Part shown: positions 1-9,088 of the stretch, piece by piece | Layout: each line of letters begins with the position of its first letter | Position numbering within the stretch: position 1 is the stretch's first letter | Assembly: GCF_022170825.1 (NCBI RefSeq) | Contig: NZ_CP081878.1 | Location: 1,762,001-1,826,000, forward strand | DNA from: Exiguobacterium acetylicum | Lineage (GTDB): Bacteria > Bacillota > Bacilli > Exiguobacteriales > Exiguobacteriaceae | Reading direction: 5' to 3' | DNA: 64,000 bases | Made by a program: the position numbers and the translations under genes | The notes under the pieces: generated by a model | What the model saw: only the letters and a program-made list of their open reading frames with translations | Database searches by the model: none | What the model was told of the DNA's origin: nothing

Positions 1-283
1 TTAGTTCGTCGATTGATTGTAAGGGAAGGTTCAATGAAATGGAAGAGAATAACTCCTCATAATACGGACTATGCGTTTGACAAAAATAAAGGAATTCGTT
101 CAATCGGTGCAACTGCTCTGCCTGGACGTCATTTGGTTGTCCTAACTTTTGCTTCAGTTCTTGTAACCGTTGTTGATAGGCTGTACCGTACCGTTCGTGA
201 AACAGACGACGTCCTTGTAACGTTGTCAACAAGTTTTGGATGAAGATCGGTGAATGAAAGTAGATTGATTCTTTGAGCTGCAT
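1..283 (-). CDS. N-terminal part of a PaaK/CapK-like adenylate-forming protein (runs off the left edge)
   Basis: An open frame reads leftwards from an ATG at 281-283 to the window edge, giving about 94 residues with no stop. A strong ribosome binding site (GGAAGGAGTG) sits five bases upstream. The translation begins MQLKESIYFHSPIFIQN and contains HSPYYEELF about 80 residues in. That motif is typical of the N-terminal helical region of phenylacetate-CoA ligase-like and capsular CapK-like adenylate-forming enzymes. The ATP-binding core that would prove the family lies outside the window, so the family call is an inference. The gene is separated from its right neighbour by about 260 bases. Confidence 0.5.
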   Translation of the reverse strand, partial: MQLKESIYFHSPIFIQNLLTTLQGRRLFHERYGTAYQQRLQELKQKLGQPNDVQAEQLHRLNEFLYFCQTHSPYYEELFSSISLNLPLQSIDEL

Positions 284-482
284 GATGTCACTCCTTCCAT
301 AGTTTGACCACCTTTTACTGATACTTTCATCTTATTTCCAGTCGTCGCCCAACTCAATTAGTTCTTCGTGAATAAACTTAGCTTTTATTTTCATGGCGAT
401 TTATTTTTGTAAACTTTAATTCACTAACTTCTTCTCACAATATTTTTAATTACACCTTCTTCTCTCGAGATTCATCGTACAC

Positions 483-528
483 AAAAAAATCTGACCATCG
501 AAGCGAATAGCCACTTCGTTGATCAGAT
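483..528 (-). terminator. Rho-independent terminator of the small DUF6075-like gene
   Basis: An imperfect inverted repeat (ATCTGA...CTTCG paired with CGAAG...TCAGAT, with GU pairs) is followed on the minus strand by a run of seven T. It lies just downstream of the stop at 543. Confidence 0.7.
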
Positions 529-542
529 CTATCGATTACACA

Positions 543-938
543 TCATGATTTAGTCGTTTGCCTCTCAAGCACGCTTATCCCATACGTCCGCAATTTAATG
601 GCTTCGAGCACAAGCATCATCTGTTGCTCATCCGATTGTTCAATCAGTTCGATGATCGTAATCGTCGTCCGACCGTTATACAGCTGAACAAGCAGATTGG
701 CAACAGCTTCTTTACTAGAATCTAAAAATCGTTCTGCCAAAAATTCTCGGTCAAAGAACTCGCCGCTGTCTGGGAAAAAATAGTCTGAAAAGCGCTCTAG
801 GATTTGTGGATATGCTGTTGCAAGATACAACATCGATAACATTGCCGCATCCTGCCGTTTCCTTGATTTTAAGCGTCTCCACAACAGATCGAATCGTCGC
901 TCATGTCCATCTTGCATGAATTGTATCGTCTGCATCAT
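543..938 (-). CDS. Small hypothetical protein, possibly DUF6075 family
   Basis: This is a 131-residue soluble, acidic, helix-rich protein with no signal peptide or membrane segment. A GAGGGGG ribosome binding site lies five bases before the ATG at 938; a second ATG follows directly and is equally possible. The pattern near the N-terminus (FMQDGHERRFDLLWRR, then LSMLYLATAYPQI) resembles the DUF6075 family of Bacillales proteins of unknown function (FLSxEHExRFxxLL, then LFYILxG). That family is recalled from general knowledge and the match is loose. It is a single-gene unit with its own terminator, so context gives no function. Confidence 0.7.
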   Translation of the reverse strand: MMQTIQFMQDGHERRFDLLWRRLKSRKRQDAAMLSMLYLATAYPQILERFSDYFFPDSGEFFDREFLAERFLDSSKEAVANLLVQLYNGRTTITIIELIEQSDEQQMMLVLEAIKLRTYGISVLERQTTKS

Positions 939-1093
939 TGAGGCCCCCTCTTTTCAATCCATTAAATCATTTTATTTCCATACCTCTTTATTCCCTATTC
1001 TGTTCAACTGAATCGTCTCAGCCTGTTTCCACACGATTGAATCGACTCGATTAGGGGTAACTAAAACAGATAATGAGAGAGGAGTTTACATCC

Positions 1094-2518
1094 ATGCCAA
1101 CGCGCCTAGCTTTAGCCGGAGCCACCGGATACATTGGTCACAATTTACTGAACGAATTAAAGAAAAAATATGATGTCATTGCCCTTTCACGAAATGGTGA
1201 TGATAAGGACAATGAAGAACGAGTTGAGTGGCGATCGTGTGATCTCTTTTCTCTAGACGATACGATCGCTGGTATGAAAGGAGCAGATATCGCTGTCTAT
1301 CTCGTCCATTCGATGATGCCTTCTGCCAAACTGACGCAAGGCTCGTTTGAAAACATGGACTTATTGTTAGCTGATAACTTTGCCCGTGCCGCAAAAGAGA
1401 ACGGTATCCGGCAAATTATCTACTTAAGTGGTATCATCCCCGAGGAAACAGAAGATTTGTCGCGTCACTTAAAGAGTCGACTTGAAGTCGAACGCGTTCT
1501 CGGTGCGTACGGCACTCCGGTGACGACGATTCGCGCTGCGTTAATCGTTGGTCCTAAAGGGTCATCGTTCCCGATTTTATCGAAGCTCGTCAAACGTCTT
1601 CCTGTCATGGCATTACCACGTTGGACGCGCAACAAGACGCATCCTGTTGCCTTACCGGACGTCATTCATGCGCTCGGTGAAAGTGTCGATCGTGATGACG
1701 TCAAAGACCGAGCAATCGATATCGGTGGACCGGAAGCAATGACCTATAAAGAGATGATTCTTAAAACGGCTGATATCATGGGCAAACGTCAACCGACGAT
1801 CGATATTCCCTTACTGACCGTCAAACTGTCTCGGCTATGGGTCACACTCGTATCTGGTGAACCAAAAGAAACCGTCTATCCTCTCGTTGAAAGTATGGTG
1901 CATGAGATGGTCGCCGATCCCGAAAAAATGGTTCCAGGCATCAGTGATGGGAAAATCACATTTGAACAATCCGTTCGAGACGCGTTAAAAGAAGAAGCGG
2001 AACAAAAAGACTCTTCCTCATCCTCTTCTTCGAAACCAGACGTGCTTGACGTTCGTTCGGTTCAACGTGTCCTACTTCCGAAGGATCGTGATGCCGACTG
2101 GGCTGCTGACGATTATATGGATTGGTTGTCATCATTCGCCCGCCCGTTCCTTTCCTCATCAGTCAAAGATCAAGTCGTCGGGATCCATATTCCGTTTTAT
2201 GAACAGTCGCTTCTTGAATTGACGAAAGAGCCGGTCCACGACCGGCAAATGGCGACGTACCGGATTACCGGTGGGCTGTTCGCGAAAGTCGCACAAGATA
2301 GCCGTGGACGGATTGAATTCCGACAAATCCCAGGTACACAGGAATGTATCATCGCCATCCATGAGTTCGTTCCTGCGTTGCCATGGGTACTCTATAAAGC
2401 GACACAAGCAAATGTCCACCTACTCGTCATGTACCTCTTTAAATTACACTTGTTACGTCGAGTTCACTCGACTGAACAAGAATCGACACGAGCGGACGAA
2501 ATCGTTCCCTCGACTTAA
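1094..2518 (+). CDS. NAD(P)-binding SDR-type epimerase-like protein with C-terminal DUF2867-like domain
   Basis: The 474-residue protein opens with a Rossmann fold (LALAGATGYIGHNLL, residues about 4-18), the GATGYIG dinucleotide signature of atypical short-chain dehydrogenases of the NmrA/NDUFA9 type. The substrate is unknown. Residues to about 290 look like the oxidoreductase domain. A serine-rich linker (about 310-320) follows, then a C-terminal region of about 140 residues that resembles DUF2867 and may bind a hydrophobic or lipid ligand. The start at 1094 is preferred over an in-frame ATG at 1073 because AGAGAGGAG lies nine bases upstream of it. The gene stands alone and ends at a strong terminator. 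Function beyond dinucleotide binding is inference. Confidence 0.85.
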   Translation: MPTRLALAGATGYIGHNLLNELKKKYDVIALSRNGDDKDNEERVEWRSCDLFSLDDTIAGMKGADIAVYLVHSMMPSAKLTQGSFENMDLLLADNFARAAKENGIRQIIYLSGIIPEETEDLSRHLKSRLEVERVLGAYGTPVTTIRAALIVGPKGSSFPILSKLVKRLPVMALPRWTRNKTHPVALPDVIHALGESVDRDDVKDRAIDIGGPEAMTYKEMILKTADIMGKRQPTIDIPLLTVKLSRLWVTLVSGEPKETVYPLVESMVHEMVADPEKMVPGISDGKITFEQSVRDALKEEAEQKDSSSSSSSKPDVLDVRSVQRVLLPKDRDADWAADDYMDWLSSFARPFLSSSVKDQVVGIHIPFYEQSLLELTKEPVHDRQMATYRITGGLFAKVAQDSRGRIEFRQIPGTQECIIAIHEFVPALPWVLYKATQANVHLLVMYLFKLHLLRRVHSTEQESTRADEIVPST

Positions 2519-2526
2519 TCAGCCTA

Positions 2527-2560
2527 AACGATCCTCCCCTTGCCGGGCGGATCGTTTTTT
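2527..2560 (+). terminator. Terminator of the SDR/DUF2867 gene
   Basis: The stem AACGATCC pairs with GGATCGTT around a 14-base loop and runs into six T on the plus strand, nine bases after the stop codon. Confidence 0.85.
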
Positions 2561-2637
2561 GTCGCTTTCAGAAGGATGACGAAACTGAAAAAATCGTGAT
2601 ACACTGAACGATGACTGAAAGAAAGGGGTTTCATCGC

Positions 2638-5600
2638 ATGCGCTCATTTGAGGAACGATTAACGAACCAGCTCGAGGCGACCGCTTCACTCGCCACATTG
2701 ATTCAACCTTCAACGGATCAACTCCGTTTAGATAAATTAGATAAATTCGCCACGAAGTTACTGAAACGAGAGTTCACGATTGCGTTTGCCGGTCACTTTT
2801 CAGCTGGAAAGTCGAGTATGATCAATGCTTTGACAGGTGAGTCCGTCTTACCGACGAGTCCGATTCCGACAAGTGCGAACATCGTGACACTTCAGCAAGG
2901 TGACTTGGATGAAGCGATCGTCCACTTTCATGAACGACCATCCGTACGCTTAACAGATGAAGAACAACATGAACACCTTCAATCGCTTGGGAAAAGTGGC
3001 GATGTCCGGCAAATCGATTTGACGCACGCCGCGTCTGCACTTCCGCCTGGTCTCGTCTTGATGGATACTCCAGGGGTCGACTCGGTTGACGATGCTCACC
3101 GCGTGTCAACGGAATCGGCACTTCATTTAGCAGACATTTTGTTTTATGTCATGGACTACAACCATGTTCAATCGGAATTAAACTTCATGGTGACGGACGA
3201 ATTACAAGCTGCGGTACTTGAATTGTATTTAATCGTCAATCAAATCGATAAACATCGCGATGATGAACTATCCTTTGAGGCGTTCCGTCGCTCGGTTCAC
3301 GCCTCATTCGCGGAGCACGGTGTTGTCCCAAAAGGAATTTTCTTTACGAGCTTACGGAACCCAGATCATCCCCACAATGACTTCACAGAAGTCGAACAGC
3401 TGGTCAAACAAAGCATTCGCGACGCTCAACCTAAACTGTTGACTTCTGCTGCCATGACACTCGAAAGTCTTCATCAGGAACATATGGGTTATCTCACTCG
3501 CCTCGTCTCGGAAGCTGATGAGACGATGACAGAGCAGTTAACTGATGCCGAGCGAAACGATCCGACAACGGTGGAAACAGTGTTAGCACATGTGTCGCAT
3601 CAATTAGAAGCACGTCAACCGGACCGCTGGGTACAGACATTTTCTCTGCACCGAGATCAGCTCTTGAAAAACGCGACGTTGATGCCGTTTGAATTACGCG
3701 AGAAGATGCGTCGTTTTCTCGAATCTCGTCAGCGTGACTTCAAGGTTGGACTGTTCCGTAGTACGAAAAAAACGGAAGCGGCACAAGCAGAGATCGCCCA
3801 AGACGTCATGCGTGCCTACCAGACGGTCACGGCGTCTGAAATTTCGCTCCACCTTCGCAACTTGATGAAACAATCGTTACGCGAACTTGATCTCTTGCAG
3901 GATACACACATCGTGACGATTGATCAGTTATCACTTGATCCGCCGCTTTCCGTACTCGAAAGTGCATTACCGACTGGTATTACAATCACAGGCGAGTCAG
4001 TGCTCCAGTTTACGAATCGTGTCGCCGAGCAGACGCAAGCTTGGTTTGTTAAAGAAACAAACGCGTGGCGGGAACACGTTCGTCAAGAGTTGACGGTGGC
4101 TTTCCCAAAAGAACAAGCTGAACTGCCGCAACAGCAAACGCTCCTACAACAAAAGTGGGATAGTGTTCTGGCCTGGCAACAGGCTACCGCGGCTCTCGCG
4201 CGCTATGAGAGCGGTGTCGTCAATCCGTCTGAAACACAACTCGAACAAGCACGGACCCAAGTAACCGTTTGGAAAGAACAACTGGTTCAGCAGGAAAAAG
4301 CGATCGTCTCCTTTACAGGTTTTGAGTCGGTGGCAGAAACAGCTGCCTATGAAGTTGCGACGACGATGACGGACCATCAAACCGTCCGTTATGCGCCAGA
4401 AGATGTTGCTCAAATCCGACAGCACTTAAACGGTCTACAAGGGTTTGAAGAAGCCGTTGCTTATTTAAACGATAAACTCGATCGACTAACACATCAGTCA
4501 TTCACGATTGCCTTATTCGGTGCCTTCAGCGCTGGGAAATCATCGTTTTGTAATGCTTTGCTCGGAGATAAGGTACTACCGGTCTCGCCGAATCCGACGA
4601 CGGCGTCAATCAACCGGATTCACCCCGTTGATGACAAACACGCTCACGGCACCGCAGAGGTCACGTTCAAATCGGAAGCTGCAATGGTCGAGGATTTGAA
4701 TGAAGCGATGACGAACACGATGACGTTTGATTCAACCAAACAGGCATACGAAACACTGTTGCCACGTGCTAAAACGTTAACAGATCCATTCCTTCGCGCC
4801 TTCTTGAAGGGATTCCTTGATGTCGAGGCATTCATCGGAACCGTCCAGACCGTTGACGAGGATGCATTTAGAGCCTATGTCGCAAAAGAAGAGCGAAGCT
4901 GTTTCGTCGATGTCATCGATTTCTACTATGATAGTCCGTTAACACGACTAGGGGTCACGCTCGTCGATACACCAGGAGCCGATTCGATCAATGCTCGTCA
5001 TACCGATGTTGCCTTCGATTACATTAAAAATGCCGATGCGATTTTATTCGTCACCTACTTCAATCATGCCTTTGCTCGGGCAGATCGTGAATTTTTGATT
5101 CAACTCGGTCGTGTCAAAGACGCGTTTGAACTTGATAAGATGTTCTTCCTCGTCAATGCGATTGATCTCGCTGCTTCCGACAGCGAACGTCAAGATGTCC
5201 TGAATTATGTCGCGACAGAATTGCAACGCTTCGGGATTCGCTCACCACGCCTTTACGGGGTCTCAAGTTTGCAAGGATTAGCTGAAAAACAACAAGGACT
5301 AACCGAATCGACATCCGGTTTACCTGTATTCGAGGAGGCGTTCCATCATTTCTTAGCAGAGGATTTGACCGGACTCGCTAAAGTTTCCTTATCGGAGCAG
5401 ACGGAAAAGACCGTCCAGCGACTCGAGCGGTTCATTGCTGCAACAGAAGCGAACCTTTTACGAAAAGAAGAACGTTTGACCGAGCTGTCTGCCTTAGAAC
5501 AACAAGTGACGGACCGGTTCCAAGAGAATCGCGCCGCTTTGATCGAACCTGCACTGAAAGCAGAAATCCATGAATTGTTGCACCATGTCGTACAGCGCAT

Positions 5601-6228
5601 TTACTATCGTTTTCCTGATTTCTTCAAGGAAGCTTATAATCCAGTCCGCTTCGCTCAAGCAGCCAAAACGGTGGCACTACAAGATGCATTGACAGAACTG
5701 TTAACGTTCCTTCGGTTCGATTTTGAACAGGAACTACGGGTCACGCATTTCCGTGTTGATCAATGGCTTGAAGCGGCATTGATCCGTCGACAACAAGAAG
5801 AGCAACAACTCCTTGAGCAATGGAACGACTCGTTCCAACTGGCGCCTGTCACGGTCTCTTCGTTGACTGAGATGACATTTGATGGTCCTTTCGAGGATCC
5901 AACGCCTTATGTCGGTGTCAAACGCCACTTCCGGAATGCGAAAGCCTTCTTTGAGAAAAATGAGAAGGAACAGCTCAAAGAGGAACTGGCGATATTAACG
6001 AAACAGGATGCACTCACGTATACCGCCGTTCAAGAAGAACGATTGCTTGAGGTTGCAACGGCACATCTAGACGTTTCTTTAACGTCCCTTTCAGAACAGC
6101 TTTTACGTCAAGCACTCGAACAACTCGAGAGTGAACGTGCGACGTTACAAGAACAAGAGACGTTGACGCCTTATAAACAAGCAGCCGATCAAATCCGTCG
6201 TCTGACGCAACACGTCACCTCATCCTAA
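2638..6228 (+). CDS. dynA: Bacterial dynamin-like protein with two GTPase modules (DynA)
   Basis: This 1196-residue protein is two dynamin-like GTPases in one chain, the arrangement and size of Bacillus subtilis DynA (YpbR). DynA binds membranes, tethers or fuses them, and protects against phage and membrane damage. The first module has a P-loop GHFSAGKSS near residue 52, then DTPGVDS and NQIDKH. The second has GAFSAGKSS near residue 628, DTPGADS and NAIDLA. Long helical and coiled-coil stretches follow each GTPase and would form the stalk and membrane-binding paddle. The start at 2638 is chosen because AGAAAGGGG lies nine bases upstream; an in-frame ATG at 2611 lacks such a site. Both GTPase modules keep their key motifs. 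It is transcribed alone. Confidence 0.95.
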   Translation: MRSFEERLTNQLEATASLATLIQPSTDQLRLDKLDKFATKLLKREFTIAFAGHFSAGKSSMINALTGESVLPTSPIPTSANIVTLQQGDLDEAIVHFHERPSVRLTDEEQHEHLQSLGKSGDVRQIDLTHAASALPPGLVLMDTPGVDSVDDAHRVSTESALHLADILFYVMDYNHVQSELNFMVTDELQAAVLELYLIVNQIDKHRDDELSFEAFRRSVHASFAEHGVVPKGIFFTSLRNPDHPHNDFTEVEQLVKQSIRDAQPKLLTSAAMTLESLHQEHMGYLTRLVSEADETMTEQLTDAERNDPTTVETVLAHVSHQLEARQPDRWVQTFSLHRDQLLKNATLMPFELREKMRRFLESRQRDFKVGLFRSTKKTEAAQAEIAQDVMRAYQTVTASEISLHLRNLMKQSLRELDLLQDTHIVTIDQLSLDPPLSVLESALPTGITITGESVLQFTNRVAEQTQAWFVKETNAWREHVRQELTVAFPKEQAELPQQQTLLQQKWDSVLAWQQATAALARYESGVVNPSETQLEQARTQVTVWKEQLVQQEKAIVSFTGFESVAETAAYEVATTMTDHQTVRYAPEDVAQIRQHLNGLQGFEEAVAYLNDKLDRLTHQSFTIALFGAFSAGKSSFCNALLGDKVLPVSPNPTTASINRIHPVDDKHAHGTAEVTFKSEAAMVEDLNEAMTNTMTFDSTKQAYETLLPRAKTLTDPFLRAFLKGFLDVEAFIGTVQTVDEDAFRAYVAKEERSCFVDVIDFYYDSPLTRLGVTLVDTPGADSINARHTDVAFDYIKNADAILFVTYFNHAFARADREFLIQLGRVKDAFELDKMFFLVNAIDLAASDSERQDVLNYVATELQRFGIRSPRLYGVSSLQGLAEKQQGLTESTSGLPVFEEAFHHFLAEDLTGLAKVSLSEQTEKTVQRLERFIAATEANLLRKEERLTELSALEQQVTDRFQENRAALIEPALKAEIHELLHHVVQRIYYRFPDFFKEAYNPVRFAQAAKTVALQDALTELLTFLRFDFEQELRVTHFRVDQWLEAALIRRQQEEQQLLEQWNDSFQLAPVTVSSLTEMTFDGPFEDPTPYVGVKRHFRNAKAFFEKNEKEQLKEELAILTKQDALTYTAVQEERLLEVATAHLDVSLTSLSEQLLRQALEQLESERATLQEQETLTPYKQAADQIRRLTQHVTSS

Positions 6229-6240
6229 ATAATCCAATTA

Positions 6241-6275
6241 ATAAAGACCGAAGCGCGATGCGTTTCGGTCTTTAT
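6241..6275. terminator. Hairpin between convergent dynA and the LysR gene
   Basis: A stem of about 12 pairs (ATAAAGACCGAA with TTTCGGTCTTTAT) lies between two converging genes and probably serves both. T-runs on either side are short. Confidence 0.6.
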
Positions 6276-6288
6276 GTTGTATTTTGCA

Positions 6289-7197
6289 TCACCTAGCGGG
6301 AGTCGGCCAGTACGATTGAAAATAGTGAACGATGTATTGGTGGACGTGCCGGACGACGGGGCGCAATTCTGTACCGACGAGTCGATTCAATGAGACATCC
6401 CATAACATCGGTGGATCGAACGGGATGATTCTAACGTCATCCGCATGATGAAACCGGAGAATCGGTTCCGGGAGAATCGAGATGACATCAAGTTCTTGGA
6501 CCATCCCAATCAATAAGTCCCACGCCCCTGACATGAAGAAAATATTCGGTTCTTGCTGTACCTTGCGAAACTCTGAAAGGATCTGGTGATGCAACATGAA
6601 TCGGTCGTTCAAGATGACGAGTGGTTCGTTTCCGATGTCACGATACGAAATGGCGGCTTTTGCTTGAAAAGGATGGTTCGGACGAACGGCAACGACAACT
6701 TCATCTTCGATCAATCGAAAACGTTCAATGCCGTATGATTCGCCTGGTTCGATTAAGACTGCTAAATCAAGTTCTTCCAGTAATAGTCGACGTTTCAGTT
6801 CAAACGCCCCTTCTTCGATGATTTCGAGTTCAATCCCGGGATGCTCCGCCATAAACTTCGGAATTAGTTGTGAAAATAAGACTGGTAAGATGACCGGCGG
6901 GATCCCAAGTCGGACTTTTCCTCGGACGACGCTCGATCGTTCACGTAGATGTCCCATTAACGCTTGATGTCGTGCTAGAACGATTTTCGCATCTTCATAT
7001 AATTGACGTCCCGTTTCCGATAATCCTGTCAACCGCCCGTTTTTACGAATGAACAGTTCGACTTGTTCAACCTGTTCAAAATCCCGAATCATCTGACTGA
7101 GTGCCGGTTGGGAGATCGACAAGTGTTTTGAGGCACGTGTTAAATTACAGCCGTGCTCAACAATCGTCGTAAAAAAGAGTAACTGTCGAATATCCAT
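6289..7197 (-). CDS. LysR-family transcriptional regulator
   Basis: The 302-residue protein has the LysR layout: a winged helix-turn-helix at residues 1-60 (NLTRASKHLSISQPALSQM) and a C-terminal periplasmic-binding-protein-like effector domain from about residue 90 (RGKVRLGIPPVILPVLFSQL). LysR regulators usually act as tetramers that sense a small metabolite and often control a neighbour. Here the upstream neighbour on the same strand is corA, 12 bases away, so the two are probably co-transcribed. That arrangement is not the usual divergent LysR layout, and it gives no firm clue to the effector or target. The resemblance to CidR/YwbI-like members is weak, so no symbol is given. Confidence 0.9.
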   Translation of the reverse strand: MDIRQLLFFTTIVEHGCNLTRASKHLSISQPALSQMIRDFEQVEQVELFIRKNGRLTGLSETGRQLYEDAKIVLARHQALMGHLRERSSVVRGKVRLGIPPVILPVLFSQLIPKFMAEHPGIELEIIEEGAFELKRRLLLEELDLAVLIEPGESYGIERFRLIEDEVVVAVRPNHPFQAKAAISYRDIGNEPLVILNDRFMLHHQILSEFRKVQQEPNIFFMSGAWDLLIGMVQELDVISILPEPILRFHHADDVRIIPFDPPMLWDVSLNRLVGTELRPVVRHVHQYIVHYFQSYWPTPAR

Positions 7198-7209
7198 CTA
7201 CATCTCTCC

Positions 7210-8160
7210 TTACTCATCGAACCAGCGATTTTTTTTGAAAAATAAAATCATTCCTAGAGCGAGGAGTGCCATTGCCCCTAATGTCACGAAATAACCGTAC
7301 CGAGTCGTTAGTTCTGGCATATAATCAAAATTCATACCGTATATTCCAGCGATGAACGTCAACGGCATGAAAATCGTCGTGAAGATCGTCAACGTCTTCA
7401 TGATGTTATTCATCCGGTACGAGTTGAGGGAGATGAAATTATCTCGAAATTCAGACGTCATCAATCGGTTGTATTCGATCATCTCCGATAACTTCAATAA
7501 GTGATCGTATAAATCGCGAAAGAACGCTTGTTTCTTCGGATGAATCGAGAGTCGTTTTGATTCGACGACACGATATAGTAAGTCCCGCATCGGCATGACG
7601 GTCCGCGAGATCCGCAGTAAACGGGCTCGAAGCTCAAAGATTTCTTCCATCAAGCGACGATCGTTGCCTCGTGTCCGGTATCGTTCCTCGAGCGCAAACA
7701 ATTCATCTTCTGTCGCATGGACGATCGGAAAATAACCGTCAACGATCTTATCCATGATTTTATGTACGAGGTCGACCGTCTCTTGTTTGACGAGACGCTG
7801 ACTATATTGCTCAAATACAACATCGATTTCTGGTGAACGTTGCTCATGATAGCTGACGAGATGTCGATCACTTGCGAACAAGTTGATCTCACGATTCGTC
7901 AACGTCCCTTCATCGAGTGCATGGAGAACAAAAAAACTATGGTCCGTATAATACTCAAGCTTCGGACGTTGTAAGTAGTGGAAACAATCTTCGATCGCCA
8001 GCGGATGGAAATCGAAAGCGTCAATCAACATTTGTTTTTCAGTAGCTGTCGGCTGATCGAAATCAACGAAATAACGTTTGATGCCAGGCTCTTGTGTCCG
8101 AAAGACGTCATCGGTCAAAATAAGCTCATCGTCGGCATTGATCAATATACAACGAATCAA
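7210..8160 (-). CDS. corA: CorA-type magnesium/divalent cation transporter
   Basis: The 316-residue protein carries the diagnostic IYGMNFDYMPEL motif between two C-terminal transmembrane helices (about residues 257-277 and 288-308), with a large N-terminal cytosolic domain before it. CorA forms a pentameric channel in the membrane that admits Mg2+ and also Co2+ or Ni2+. The GMN loop is the ion selectivity filter and is intact. A run of basic residues closes the C-terminus, as usual. The gene is followed after 12 bases by a LysR regulator on the same strand. I saw no magnesium-sensing leader in the short (95-base) upstream gap. Confidence 0.95.
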   Translation of the reverse strand: MIRCILINADDELILTDDVFRTQEPGIKRYFVDFDQPTATEKQMLIDAFDFHPLAIEDCFHYLQRPKLEYYTDHSFFVLHALDEGTLTNREINLFASDRHLVSYHEQRSPEIDVVFEQYSQRLVKQETVDLVHKIMDKIVDGYFPIVHATEDELFALEERYRTRGNDRRLMEEIFELRARLLRISRTVMPMRDLLYRVVESKRLSIHPKKQAFFRDLYDHLLKLSEMIEYNRLMTSEFRDNFISLNSYRMNNIMKTLTIFTTIFMPLTFIAGIYGMNFDYMPELTTRYGYFVTLGAMALLALGMILFFKKNRWFDE

Positions 8161-8212
8161 CTTTTCCTCCTCCTTTTACTATGTAAGCGTACTATATTTT
8201 TACGTATGCAAC

Positions 8213-8244
8213 AAAAAAGGATTCCCCGAACAGGAATCCCTTTT
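8213..8244 (-). terminator. Terminator of the 182-residue membrane protein gene
   Basis: The stem GGATTCC/GGAATCC is followed on the minus strand by a run of T (AAAAAA on the plus strand at 8213). It separates the membrane protein gene from corA. Confidence 0.8.
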
Positions 8245-8255
8245 CATATGGACAA

Positions 8256-8804
8256 TCAACCGTGTTCAATATAAAAGCCACTCCAATAGACTTGACGATA
8301 CGTATACTCTTTCCCACTTTTTGTCGTCACAAGCATCTCATCTTCTGCCATGACAGCGATTTTAATCGGGACTTCGCCATGATCGGTCAAATAGTTGAGG
8401 ATTTCAAGATGCCGATTCAACCAAAGGCGACGGCGGAACCAACGAAAACGACTAAATGCTGCACTGAAGTGAAGCAAGGCAAGCGCTAGGATGATCAAGG
8501 CAAAAGGAAGTGGAATATCAAACAGGGCAATCAAATAGATATCTGCGATGATCAGTGATAACGAGAGACCCATTTCCGTCATCTCCATGAAAGATGCTTT
8601 ATAGGTCGCAAAGTAGGTCATCACGCGAAATAGGAAGATGATCGTGAGGTACGGTACGAAGTACATTTGAAACACATGGTCCGTGCCGCTGTTGACGAAC
8701 ATGAGTAGCGGCAGGAAGAATAGCAATTTCCAGATTAGGATGGCGGAATAAAATAAAGTATGATCCGTGTAGCGTTTGCGTACGATGGCTTGACTCATAT
8801 TCAT
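8256..8804 (-). CDS. Hypothetical integral membrane protein with short cytosolic tail
   Basis: The 182-residue protein has about four hydrophobic segments: residues 14-38, 44-64, 75-95 and 98-115. A basic stretch (FRWFRRRLWLNRHLE) follows, then a soluble tail of about 45 residues containing TTKSGKEYTYRQVYW. I do not recognise the family. The start is set at the ATG at 8804 because AAGGAGGGG lies six bases upstream; an in-frame start at 8837 would read through that site. It is a monocistronic gene ahead of corA and ends at its own terminator. No catalytic motif is visible, so no function is assigned. Confidence 0.75.
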   Translation of the reverse strand: MNMSQAIVRKRYTDHTLFYSAILIWKLLFFLPLLMFVNSGTDHVFQMYFVPYLTIIFLFRVMTYFATYKASFMEMTEMGLSLSLIIADIYLIALFDIPLPFALIILALALLHFSAAFSRFRWFRRRLWLNRHLEILNYLTDHGEVPIKIAVMAEDEMLVTTKSGKEYTYRQVYWSGFYIEHG

Positions 8805-8890
8805 TGCCTTCCCCTCCTTCATGATGGACCGTTTCAAAGTCGATGATGACAGGACATGATGCCTATAAGGGTATGTTTCCGAATTCTACT

Positions 8891-8926
8891 GTTTCTAATC
8901 GTCTAAATCACAGTTTTTAGAAACTG
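8891..8926. promoter_or_regulatory. Inverted repeats between divergent genes, possible operator
   Basis: GTTTCTAA at 8891-8898 is repeated inverted as TTAGAAAC at 8917-8924. The second arm also sits within a tight hairpin CAGTTT-TTAG-AAACTG at 8911-8926. The element lies in the intergenic space between the membrane protein gene (minus) and the FAD oxidase (plus). It may be a regulator site, but no known regulator is implied. Confidence 0.3.
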
Positions 8927-9088
8927 TATATTTAGTATACGTGATTGATTTCAAAATGGTTCACTTTCCCCATCATTTCCCATCATTCGATGTGCTACCG
9001 ATTCGATACCCACTCTTGCTAGTCGCCTGGAACTTCTACTGCTACAATATAAGATATTCCAATTGAACAGAATCGAGTTGAATCTTTC

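Noticed and set aside
4144-4425. Minus-strand frames inside dynA
   Set aside because: They lie fully opposite dynA, have no ribosome binding site and no recognisable domain.
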